In this document: positions 47,281-57,935 of the stretch, piece by piece | Position numbering within the stretch: position 1 is the first letter of the stretch | How the letters are laid out: each line of letters opens with the position of its first letter | Origin: Inia geoffrensis | Lineage: Eukaryota > Chordata > Mammalia > Artiodactyla > Iniidae | DNA: 64,000 nucleotides | Assembly (NCBI GenBank): GCA_036417435.1 | Contig: CM070903.1 | Location: 58,318,001-58,382,000, forward strand | Reading direction: 5' to 3' | The notes under the pieces: model-generated | Told to the model about the DNA's origin: nothing | The model's input: only the letters and a program-made list of their open reading frames with translations | Database searches by the model: none | Translations under genes and position numbers: made by a program

Positions 47281-47430
47281 TTTTTTTTGAATTTTTGTAT
47301 TTTATTTTTTTATACAGCAGGTCTTATTAGTTAAACATTTTATACATATTAGTGTATACATGTCAATCCCAGTCTCCCAATTTATCACACCACCACCACC
47401 CCCTTGGTGTCCATACATTTGTTCTCTATA
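47281..47430 (-). repeat. L1 3' UTR fragment, reverse
   Basis: Poly(T), then TTTTTATACAGCAGGTCTTA, TATTAGTGTATACATGTCAA, TCCCAGTCTCCCAATTTATC and GGTGTCCATACATTTGTTCT is the reverse L1 3' UTR, strongly truncated. No clear target duplication. Confidence 0.75.
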
Positions 47431-47591
47431 TTCTTCAAAATTAATGGAGAAACAGGGAAATCTGATGGGATGACAAATAGTTCTATATCTGCAAAAGGAA
47501 TATCAGAAAATGTTATTATGTTGGGATTGTTATTGAGATTAAATCTAAGGTAGGGCTCAGATTGGATTTTTTTTTTTTTTGATTTATTTTT

Positions 47592-47795
47592 TTTTTTTTT
47601 TGCGGTACACGGGCCTCTCACTGCTGTGGCCTCTCCCGTTGCAGAGCACAGGCTTCGGACGCGCAGGCTCAGCAGCCATGGTTCACGGGTCCAGCTGCTC
47701 CGCGGCATGTGGGATCCTCCCGGATCAGGGCACGAACCCGTGTCCCCTTCATCGGCAGGCGGACTCTCAACCACTGCGCCACCAGGGAAGCCCTG
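47592..47795 (-). mobile_element. CHR-2 type SINE, full length, reverse
   Basis: Poly(T), then GCGGTACACGGGCCTCTCAC to CACCAGGGAAGCCCTG. The target duplication GATTTATTTTT is at 47581-47591 and 47796-47806. ORFs on both strands here are SINE frames. Confidence 0.94.
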
Positions 47796-47806
47796 GATTT
47801 ATTTTT

Positions 47807-50800
47807 AAACCAAATCTCTTTTTGTGGCCATTTGTGGACTGTGTGCGTGGTCCACTGAACACCAGTTTGAAATGAGATTACACACCTTTCATTAGCAGCA
47901 ATTGTGTAGTGTGCTTGAATTTGGCTTCATTGTTTTATAAAATGCCTGTCAAAATGATCCTTTTAGGTATGCGTCCAGCTACAACTTGATCATACCTTAG
48001 TATGTGTCATCATGAGCATATTCTGGTGAATGGCAAATTACCCTGCATGACAGAAAGCTGAAATCTATTTTCTGTCTTGGCTACTGATTGGCTGCCACTG
48101 TGGTCAAGTCTTTCAACTTTTTCTGTCTCAAATTTGGGGCTGCAACATAAACGAGCTGATGTAAAACACGTTCCCTATAAAACAGCTGCCTTCAAAATTC
48201 TAAGCATAATCATTTGTGATTGTTATCTAGGCAGTTCAGAAGCAAATGAAAAAGTCTTTTGCAGAAGCAACACAGATTAGCAGATACGTTCAAGAAGGGA
48301 TCTCGATGGTATATCTTTTCTTTTCACTCTTTTTACAATCCAAAAGATTTTTCTTTCTTTTCATTATACAAGAGCTCATGGGATATCTGCATGAAAGAGA
48401 TTGCTAAATCTTTGAAACCCCTCAAAGGGCATAACCCTGTATCATTGTAGTCATGGGTATATTGTGTGACAACCAGCAATGTCTACATCACTACTATGAA
48501 GTTTCTTTTTGGTTTTTCTTCTCATACTGAGTGAAAACCTGCTATACTGCAGGTTTCATTCATTGGTTATTTATGTATTTGTTTATTTAATGCTCTGTAT
48601 CATTATTAGAAAAATGTTCACAATTAAATAGGACAAAATAAATTTAAATTAAACAAATGAGGAAATTAGAGAAAATAAAAGGAAAAATAAGGTAATACCA
48701 GGAACTAAATTATTACATAAAAGACTTTCCTTGATCTTGTACATTTGCTAAAAACGGGACATTAATTTGCATCCAAGATTTCTAACAGCTACCCATTGGT
48801 GTGACTTTTGCTCCCTGAAGCTACACATAATAAATCAAGTCCCTTTTCCACAAGGAAGTCCCTCAGATATCCAAAAAAGGTTCTGAGTCCTTTAGGCTAA
48901 ATCGGAATGAATAATCTTACCCATTGCCCAGAAAACATTATTAATTTACTTCACCTTTGGAAGAAAATTCTAGTCTGTTCTATTGCTTCTATGCAAAAGG
49001 ACTCTAGGGCATTCAATTGCCTAACTTCATTCCATTTGACTTTTAAAAATAGAACACATTTTTACATGGAATTGAGCCGTTTGTAGATGAACAGTAGAAC
49101 TGACAATAGCAAGTCCTTGATGGTACCAAAGTCAACCTTTAAAACTTTCTATCCCATCCTAGGTGAAGTCAGAACCCATTTTGACATTCCTTCCTACTGA
49201 TCCACAATAGCCTGCATAGACTGAGAGTCATTTTAATACTAGGGACTTGAGTAGTTAATGGTTTTCCTTCCGGGCTTGATCAAATTACATTAAAACCATT
49301 TAGACCTTCTATTTTTAAAAATTTCTGGCTAAGGGGGTTATGTTCAGGCATTGGATATTAGCATGAGTTGGCTAATGTCAGCATTGTAGTTCAATCTATT
49401 TAACTGTTAGGTATGCTAAGCCTTTCTCTCACTCTCTCTCCTGCATATGTTTCTTCTTCACCAAAGCCTGGCATTTGGTGAAGAAGACATTGTCAGACAA
49501 GGACTCTCCTCAGAAAAAGCACAGAAGTGTCTGAATGCCCGTGTTCCAACTCCAGTGAACATCTCTGAGCATATCTGAGCAAAAGAAACTATAAAGTCTT
49601 TTCATCTATGGTCAGTAGAATCAGATTCTGCCTCAGCTTTTTAAATCGTGAAAAGTTTTAAAATATATTCAAGCACATCCACATCACCACCCACCCACTG
49701 CCACTGTAGGCAGGAAACAACCAGTGTCTCTGTCTGCAATGATCCCACGGCATATCAGTCTGAACCACATACCATCTGGCAGATTTAATATGTTTAAATA
49801 TCCCTCAAATTCAAGTGGCAATTATGCATCAGCCAGCTGTGATCTTCATCTAATTCATCACCACATTCTTCTCAGAGATCATTCGATTCAGCAATCTGGA
49901 AAGACTCAAGATGAACAAAGACCTCAGAGATGAGAGGTAAATACGTTCCCCATGGTTGTGTCCAGAGTAATTAGAGTTCAAAATTCCCAAAAGACAAAAA
50001 TATTGCTTCAGCTACATCATGAACCAACAATAAGCCTGCTAAGCATCTTGTTATTATTATAACCGCTGTAGAACCAAGGATTTCACAATGGTGTCTCCTG
50101 GAATTTATTTTCACCTTCAACCTCTCAGAAATAAGTGGCTCAAAGTTATAAAGCCATTTTTGATAGGCAGAGTGGTGATGGTACCCACAGCAAGTAAGGC
50201 AGTGTTCAGTTGTCTTGGCAACAAGATTCAAGAGGAGTCCAGAATTCAAGCACTGCTCTTGTATATTGTTTTTGAACCTGGCCCCTTGGCCTTCTTCAAC
50301 ATTCAGTTACCAGAGCAATAAAACAACAATTTTTTTCATATCGTCATATAGACATATGATTTGAGAGATAGCCACCGTACTTCTGCCCAAGAGGATATCA
50401 GATTTTCAATAGTCATCCAAGATACTCTGAAAAATCCTACAACCGCAAAAACTGAAAAAAAAAATAACACAATCAGAACTCCAGGAAAAGAAATATAACT
50501 GTGCAAGAAAGGCACAGTCCAAATGAAAGGCAAACTACAACACAGCAGCATGAGTTTGAATGACTGATGAAATATATATCAAAAAACTAAACTTGAAATT
50601 TATACCAAGGCTAGAATATTTTGTGAGTCACAGGGATTGTGACCCTGGAACTATAGAAAAGGATATGTTATCATTGTAAATTACTTGGGTATATAGTGAA
50701 CAAACATACTTCCCATAATGATATAAGCACATTATTTAAACTTTTAAGACCAATCTATGAACAAATCACAGAAGTCATCAAACTTGACTGTGCATAGTTC

Positions 50801-51634
50801 ATTATAAGTTTCCAGATAGATGTGATAAGAATAGACAGAGGAAATACATCCTCTTCTTCCAAGGTGGAGAAGAAAGTATTCTATATGATTTATGGAATAA
50901 GAAATAAATATTTAAATTATATGACTAGAAGTTGAAGTGTAAAAAATGTAGAGTAGCAAAAAATATATATTAGCAATAAGTTGGAGACAGAGATGGGTAA
51001 ATGAGAAATTTTGCATATCTTATATAGTAGGAGGAAATTTTAAACAATTTCTGAAGTCAGTATTTTGAGCAGTAGTTATAGGAGCATGGTTAATAGGATT
51101 ATAGAGGCATCACTAGATGAACTAAGTAGAGAAATGGGAATAAGTAGTTGTTTCTGAGGAGTGGAGCTGGGAATGGAAAGGATAGAGTAGGGAGGGGGGT
51201 TTTACTTTTCCATTATAAAAAGTTCTGTATTATTTGTAGTTAAATAGCCATGTAACTAAATTTTTTTTCAAAGCTATCCTTGCCTATTTCCTCTGTACAT
51301 TCAACAGAAATCCAGATAGACATCCACCATTGAAGTAGAAACTGAGGGAGGGCCTAGAACTTTCCTGAGAGCCCAAGGACATGTCATAAAATTTACCTAA
51401 AGTGCACGGTTATGTAGATAGAGACCACAAGAATGAAGAGAAGAAAAAAAACTTAGATTTCTGTTTTTGATAGAAACAGAGTTAACTTCAGTCTGAAATT
51501 ATAAGTGCCACTACATTTAGTAAAAAAACTTTCAAGATCTACAGATCAATTTGTGCTTCTAATCACTCCCACACAGCCTCTCTGCAATGAAATGTGACTC
51601 TGCTGTGCAGGAACCCTAAGGGAGAAATGTGTTT
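47807..51634. other. Long noncoding stretch
   Basis: 3.8 kb with no gene recognised. 51110-51265 (GTAGTTGTTTCTGAGGAGTG, TTACTTTTCCATTATAAAAA, GTTCTGTATTATTTG) may be a very old L1 3' end. ORFs up to 92 codons (49971-50249 minus, 50088-50321 plus) overlap on opposite strands and show no domain. Confidence 0.4.
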
Positions 51635-51646
51635 AAGAACATAAAG

Positions 51647-52123
51647 CTATGGTACTTACATACAATGGAATATTACCCGGCCAGAAAAAAAGAGTGAAAT
51701 AATACCATTTGCAGCAACATGGATGGACCTAGAGATCGTCATAGTGAATGAAATAAGTCTAACAAATACCATATGATATCACTTATACGTGGAATCTAAA
51801 AAAGTTGGTACAAATGAATTTCTCTACAAAACAGAAATAGAGTCACAGATGTAGAAAATAAACTTATGGTTACCAGGGGGTAAGGAGAGGTATAAATTGG
51901 GAGATTGGGTTTGACACATACACACTACTATATATAAAATAGATAATAAGGACCTGCTGTATAGCACAGGGAACTCTAGCCAGTACTCTGTAATGACCTA
52001 TATGAGAAAAGAATCTAAAAAAGTGTGGATATATGTATATGTATAATCGAGTCACTATGCTGTACACCTGAAACTAACACAACATTGTAAATGAACTCTA
52101 TTCCAATAAAAACATGTTTAAAA
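51647..52123 (+). mobile_element. L1 3' end, 5'-truncated
   Basis: TGGTACTTACATACAATGGA, ATGGATGGACCTAGAGATCG, CTTATACGTGGAATCTAAAA, ACCTGCTGTATAGCACAGGG and TAACACAACATTGTAAATG form the end of ORF2 and the 3' UTR of a cetartiodactyl L1. The target duplication AAGAACATAAAG is at 51635-51646 and 52124-52135. Confidence 0.9.
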
Positions 52124-52377
52124 AAGAACATAAAGATAGGGATGATATAATGATTTCTTTGTTTGTATAGCACATGAACTCCTAAAGGCTCAGATTTTTT
52201 TGCTGTTGATATTAATTTATCTAAATTTTAAGTGGGGGAGGTTGGAAACAGTGAAGTTATTTCTCTCAAAATTAAGTCACTTCTTATAAGGTCACCTGGT
52301 CAATGGAGAACATAGGCCTCAAATACAAGTGATTTGACTCAAATTCAGTGTTCGATTTGCTAGGCCCAGACTCACAA

Positions 52378-52750
52378 TAATAATAGCCGCCCTTTATTGA
52401 ACACTAACTATGTGCTAGTCTCTGCATATGGCTCATTTATTCCTCACAAGGTACTATTATCATACCCATTTACCAGTAATAAAACTGAGCAACGGAGAAA
52501 CAAATTTACCCTAGCAGGCTTGGGGCAAGTAATAAATCTAGGATTTGATCCCAGAGATCACTTGCATAACATAGGCTTAGACTGGAAGAGACGTGTGAAG
52601 TCATTTTAGCCTAACTTCTTCATTTTATAATGGAGAAAAGCCTGGATCATAGAAGAAGATTAACTTGTCCAAAATTACACAGCTGGTTAGTAACAGAGCC
52701 AAGACTAGAACCCACATATTCTGGCTTCCAGTCCAATTCTTTTCAACCAC
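52378..52750 (-). repeat. MIR plus MIR3/L2-type fragment, reverse
   Basis: 52378-52590: CGCCCTTTATTGAACACTAA, CTATGTGCTAGTCTCTGC, CATTTACCAGTAATAAAACT, GAGCAACGGAGAAAC. 52595-52750: AGCCTAACTTCTTCATTTTA, AAATTACACAGCTGGTTAGT, AACAGAGCCAAGACTAGAAC. Both are reverse ancient SINE wording. Confidence 0.65.
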
Positions 52751-54010
52751 AAAAGGTCAGAAAATGTTAAATTTTTTGAGACTCTGCAGCCCATCTGGGT
52801 TTTTGAAGTGCCAGTATTGTAAGTCTCAATGTTAAGTTAACTTACAATCTGAAGATATTGAATACTACCACAACGTTCACATTTGGCAGAGCCATGAGAT
52901 GTCATGGAAAGGCACTGCACCAAATGGTACTACAACTTTCCATATTCAATAGCACCACACAAAAAAAATCAGTTTTTCCAACTTGGAAGGCACACCTCCA
53001 AAAAAATCAGATGCCTTCAGTTTTGAAGAAACATTTCTTGGAATTTACTAATGGTTGAAAACAAAAGTGAAATCTGTATATAGGGAAATTCATGTATAAG
53101 AAAATTAAAATACAATGTCAAGAATTTAATCCAGGGCATTTTCCATTGATGCTCTTAAACTGATGGTTAATTCAACAACACAGCTCACACTTGTGGCTTT
53201 ATTTACTAAAGTATGATGTTACCATATCAATAAAATATTGTGTGGTGAAGGTATCTATATTATACAAAAGAATTTGAAACATCAAAGGATGACAAGGAGA
53301 AAAGTGGAGAATGCAGTGGAATTAAAAGAGATGTCATGCAATTACCTCTCTATTCTGGGGAAGTGACAAATGGATTAGGGGTGGGGGAATAGCTGGGGAA
53401 GTACATAAAGAATACCTGAGACAAGTACTTGTAGTAAAAACGCTTCCCTTTAAAAATATGTGCTAGGCTTTGGATTATGCACTAAACATTTACAGCTCTC
53501 AGATGTCCAGGTATCTGCTGTAGACTTCTTGAAGGAAAGAAAGAAAAAGAAACTGACAAGGTTGGATATGCCTCCAAGAATGCAAAGCAAATGTATTTCC
53601 AGACCTGAGTCTAAAGCAGCCTCATGGAATGTGAACTACTGGATGGTGCCAAGTCGCCATCTTAAAACGTCCAGGTACACCTAATACTTCCAAATACTTC
53701 CCAAAACACCAGTCTTTAAAATAATGTTTTATCCTTTTTACTATAGCATCTTACACTCTTATCTTGTCTAATCAAAATCATCTCTGAGATGTCTGACTGT
53801 GTAGAAGACTCAGTAAATTACCTTAAGTTGACTTAGTCAGTAAATCAACAAAAGGAGTCATTTACAGCTTCCTACTCTAGCCTCCAACATTGTGAATATT
53901 GACTTTTACATAGTAGGATGCCCTGTGAAGTTTTCCCTTCAGCTCAGAAAAAAAAAAAAAAAACTACTGCTATTATAACTGTATTCTTCCAAAATAAAGT
54001 AATAATCATT
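52751..54010. other. Noncoding stretch, nothing recognised
   Basis: AT-rich. A pure A-run is at 53948-53962. ORFs at 52858-53058 and 53460-53684 are without features. Confidence 0.4.
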
Positions 54011-54022
54011 AAAAGCAGGCAG

Positions 54023-54745
54023 GTAGTGTAAGTAGGAATGTAAGTTGGTACAGCTGCTGTAGAGAACAGTATGGAGGTTCCTCAGAAGACTAAAAATAGA
54101 ATTCCCATATGATCCACCAGTCCTATTCCAGGGCATATATCTGGACAAAACTATAATTCAAAAAAATACAGGCTTGCCTATGTTCATAGCAGCACTAGTC
54201 ACAATAGCCAAAGCATGGAAACAACCTGAATGTCCATCAACAGATGAATGGATAAAAAAGATGTGGTACTTATGTACAGTGGAATACTACTAAGCCATAA
54301 AAATGAATGAAATAATGCCATTTGCAGCAACATGATTGCAACTAGAGATTATCATACTTAGTGAAGTAAGTCAGAAAGAGAAAGAAAAATACCATATGAT
54401 ATCACTTATATGTGGAATCTGAAATATGATAAATGAGCCTATCTATGAAATGGAAACAGAATCACGGATATAGACAACAGACTGGTGGTTGTCAAGGGGG
54501 CAGGGGTTAGGGGAGGAATGGAGTGGGAGTTTAGAGTCAGCAGATGTAAGCTTGTATATATAGAATGGATAAACAACAAGGTCCTATTGTATAGCACAGG
54601 GAACTACATGCAATATCCTATGATAAACCATGATGGAAAAGAATATTTTTAAAAAACTGTATATATTTGTATAACTGAATCACTTTGCTGTATAGCAGTA
54701 ATTAACACAACATTGTAAATCAACTATACTTCAATTTAAAAAAAA
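54023..54745 (+). mobile_element. L1 3' end, 5'-truncated
   Basis: Starts in late ORF2 (GTACAGCTGCTGTAGAGAAC, AGTATGGAGGTTCCTCAGAA), passes GGTACTTATGTACAGTGGAA and the 3' UTR (GTATAGCACAGGGAACTACA) to a poly(A) tail. The target duplication AAAAGCAGGCAG is at 54011-54022 and 54746-54757. Confidence 0.92.
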
Positions 54746-54757
54746 AAAAGCAGGCAG

Positions 54758-55732
54758 TGGGAACTGATTGGTTCACCAGCTGAATTAGGTTCATAGAAAA
54801 ATATTTTATTGGGTGTACTGTCTCCACTTCACCACTGGTCTCACCAAGTCCAATCCACACTTTTATGCTACCTATCAGCACTTATAGACTTTCTAACTGG
54901 TGATTTCTGCTACAGCAATTACAGACTTCCTTCCTCCAGTGCTGGATTTTAAAGCTCTTAGATAAATGTAGTTGCTAAACTAAAGGTTTTTAAACTTAGG
55001 GAAAGTGGTCAAGGACAGAAAACCTTAAGCCTTTAAGTTTATGTTCCTTTTAGGTGTATTTTCCTTTCTGTCTTCATCTACCTTCTTTATGCCCCCAAAT
55101 ATCCAGATCCAAGGGTCCTTGATTTTGGCCTTCATAGGAAGCCTTTCTTAACTCTTAAATTCCATATAAAACTTAAGGAACCACTGTCTTAATCTCTAAG
55201 CAAACTAAACACCCAGTTTCCCAAATCTATTCAAGTTGATAAATTAATAAACAAGATGTTAATATAGTGATGTGTTCTTCATTCAGATAACTTAACTGAA
55301 GTAGAACAGGGAACTTGTAAAAACACACATCATTATCCCAAAGGACTATCAGAATTTCAGAAACTATGGGAGACAGAAGGAAATATTTTGTCATAGGCAG
55401 CAAGTCTACCATTGGCCAGTCCTGCTTATGTGAAATGCAGGGAGAACATTTCCCAACAATCACTTTCTGCTAATGATGAGAGACCAGGCTAAATGGTTTG
55501 TTTATAATGAACAAAGAAAATTTCTCAGAATAATTTCATAAAAAACTTTCTACTAGTATAACAGCTACCAGTGACTTTTTTCTAGCTTATATTTGGTGAT
55601 AAGATCTCATGTATTTGCAACAAATGAAAGCTCCCTGCAATGGTTCCAATGGTATCTGTATTTTTCATAAGAGAGAAAGGGAAACATGCAAACGACTTGA
55701 GAGACATAGTTCCTTAACACCAACAGAGAAAA

Positions 55733-55735
<3 letters not shown>
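54758..55735. other. Noncoding stretch, nothing recognised
   Basis: AT-rich. A 78-codon minus ORF at 55227-55463 has no domain. Confidence 0.4.
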
Positions 55736-55772
<37 letters not shown>

Positions 55773-55850
55773 TTTATATATATTCTTATATATAATATAT
55801 TACATATATAATATATAAAAATATTAAAAAATATATATATATACATATAT
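55736..55850. repeat. (AT)n microsatellite and AT-only stretch
   Basis: A perfect alternating AT run at about 55736-55770, then nearly pure A/T sequence to 55850, including a second short AT run at 55834-55843. Self-complementary and able to form cruciform or hairpin structure. Confidence 0.9.
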
Positions 55851-57375
55851 CCCAGATAGATCCTATTAGAAATGCCACGCATTTCTTTGAATAAACTATC
55901 GACCAATGAAGGAAGTGTTCACTCACAGGAGAAGAATCAAGTCTTCATAACAAGTTTCAATTTGTTTAGTACTTTTCAAATATTCCATGTTCAATAAGAC
56001 AATCTGAATCTCTACTAGGTATGTGACTATATTGTGCTAGATGCTGAGGATAGGTCCTTTTCCTGGAAACCTACAGTCTCCCTGGGGGAACAAGATTATA
56101 TTTGAAAACAGATAATTCTGTGAGCAAGTACTTATTTAGTACAGCTAGGTTCTGCTGAGGTTCAAAGAAAAGATAAATTAATGTGGCCTGGAACATTCAT
56201 CTATACTAAAAGTTGAGAACTGGCTTCATATAGGTATAGAGGGTGCTCAGCAACTAAAAGAAACCTTGAATCCACAACTCATGACTCACTTTTACCCAGA
56301 TCCCTACCTCTACCCTAGTGACTTCCACCCCAACCAGAGGTTCTGGATTCTATTTCTCCTGGTCTCCCCTTCTCCATTTCCCATTTTCATCCTTGACACA
56401 GGCTCCAGACCCCCGACGTTCACTATTTGCTGCAAACTTTAGTAAAACTAAAAGGAAGTAACTTTTATATCTAGTCACTGTACATGTATTGCAATATAAT
56501 CATCCTTTACTGTATCCAATTTTATCGTTGCTGAAATATAAATAAATAAATAAACTAACTAACTCAAGGTAATACATATAGCTAGAAAGAGACTGACCTC
56601 ACATTTGAATCCACATCTCTTGATTACAAAAGATACATTCTTTCTACTCTGTCATGATGTCATCCTGTCATTATGGAAGACATTATTTCATTGCTTCTCC
56701 AAATTCTTACCCTAAAGTGCCCTTAATGTAGGAGAGAGTAAGCATAATCCAGAGAGGACTAGGACTAAAGAAGTGATGTCAAGTTTTAACTTAAAAATTC
56801 ACATGAATTTTGCTTCCTATTGCTTCCTATTTGTTTCCTATTCTTATTACAGGATGCATTCCATAATGTATTCATATTTGTTTTATTATACAATAAATTT
56901 ATGTTTTTATGTAAATGGATGTCCTAGAGCATGTGATGTGTTCACACTGTGGCTTTGCATAACTCCTAGAGATCCCCTTAGGGATTCAGAGATCCCCAAT
57001 TTAAGAATTGTGATCACTGGTGGTATGTAGAAATGGGAAAAAACTATAACTCAAGGTGAAAAGAAAGCAATTTTTCAGTACGACTTTTCATAAGGTAAAA
57101 ACAACAAGCTTACACAAACTCTTCTGATGTTTGAAAAAGTAGAAACAATTCCTAGCTCTTTAATAGGCAAGCATAACCTCGATTCTAAAATCTGCCAAAA
57201 ACGTTAAAGAAAAACCTAAATAAGCTAACTGAGTAAGCAAACTCCAGGAGCCCAAGGATAGCTCTCTGAAGAAAGTTAGTCTCAAGTACAACCATTAGAA
57301 GGAAATATACCCAGAAGCTGGGGAAGAAATCTGGGATCCAGGGGTTTCTGGACAGAGGACCAACAGTGTTCATAT
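55851..57375. other. Noncoding stretch
   Basis: A short (TAAA)n/(CTAA)n tract lies at 56538-56563. 56030-56165 (TGTGCTAGATGCTGAGGATA, AACCTACAGTCTCCCTGGGG) resembles the unnamed ancient repeat noted at 23745. Otherwise nothing is recognised. Confidence 0.4.
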
Positions 57376-57935
57376 AGGCACTTCACCAAAGTAAATATCC
57401 AAATGGCCATCATGCATATGAAAAATTTCTCAGCCTCGTTAGGGAAATACAAATTAAAACCCAGTAGGATATCACTTCACACCAACCAGAATGACTAAAA
57501 TTAAATAGATTAATAATACTAAGGGTCAGCCAGAATGATATGGACTGTGGCGAACACACAAACTGATGCTGAGAGTGTAAACTGGAGAAACATGCCGCTC
57601 TGCGGCATGTGGGATCTTCCCGGACCGGGGCACGAAACCGTGTCCCCTGCATCGGCAGGTGGACTCTCAACCACTGCGCCACCAGGGAAGTGTAAATTGG
57701 GGAAACTGGTGATACCTATGAATGCTGAACCTAGACATCCTCTTTGATCTTATCATTGCACTCCACAGCAATTCATAAATATGTTTACCAAAAGCATGCA
57801 CCTGAATGTTCCTATCAGTGCTATTCATAGTAATACCAAACTGTACATTATAAATTTCCGCCAAAAGTAGAATAGATGAACAAATGGTGGCATCTCTACA
57901 TAAGGAATACTACACAATAATAAAAATAAATGAGA
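57376..57935 (+). repeat. Old L1 3' part, host of two later insertions
   Basis: GGCACTTCACCAAAGTAAAT, ATGAAAAATTTCTCAGCC, AATACAAATTAAAACCCAGT, CACTTCACACCAACCAGAAT, then after the SINE AATGTTCCTATCAGTGC and CAAATGGTGGCATCTC follow late ORF2 of an old L1. The tailless SINE at 57592 interrupts it and the long L1 begins right at its right edge. Confidence 0.75.
57592..57689 (-). mobile_element. CHR-2 SINE fragment lacking 3' half and poly(A)
   Basis: Reverse orientation. Keeps the tRNA-like 5' half (CCACCAGGGAAG end, A and B box regions, GGATCTTCCCGGACCGGG) but stops in the sequence GCCGCTCTGCGGCATG, without the 3' half and without any T/A tail. It is flanked by a 17-bp direct repeat with two mismatches: GTGTAAACTGGAGAAAC at 57575-57591 and GTGTAAATTGGGGAAAC at 57690-57706. 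The truncation end forms a perfect 8-bp inverted repeat with a 3-base loop, CATGCCGC-TCT-GCGGCATG (57591-57609). Confidence 0.88.
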
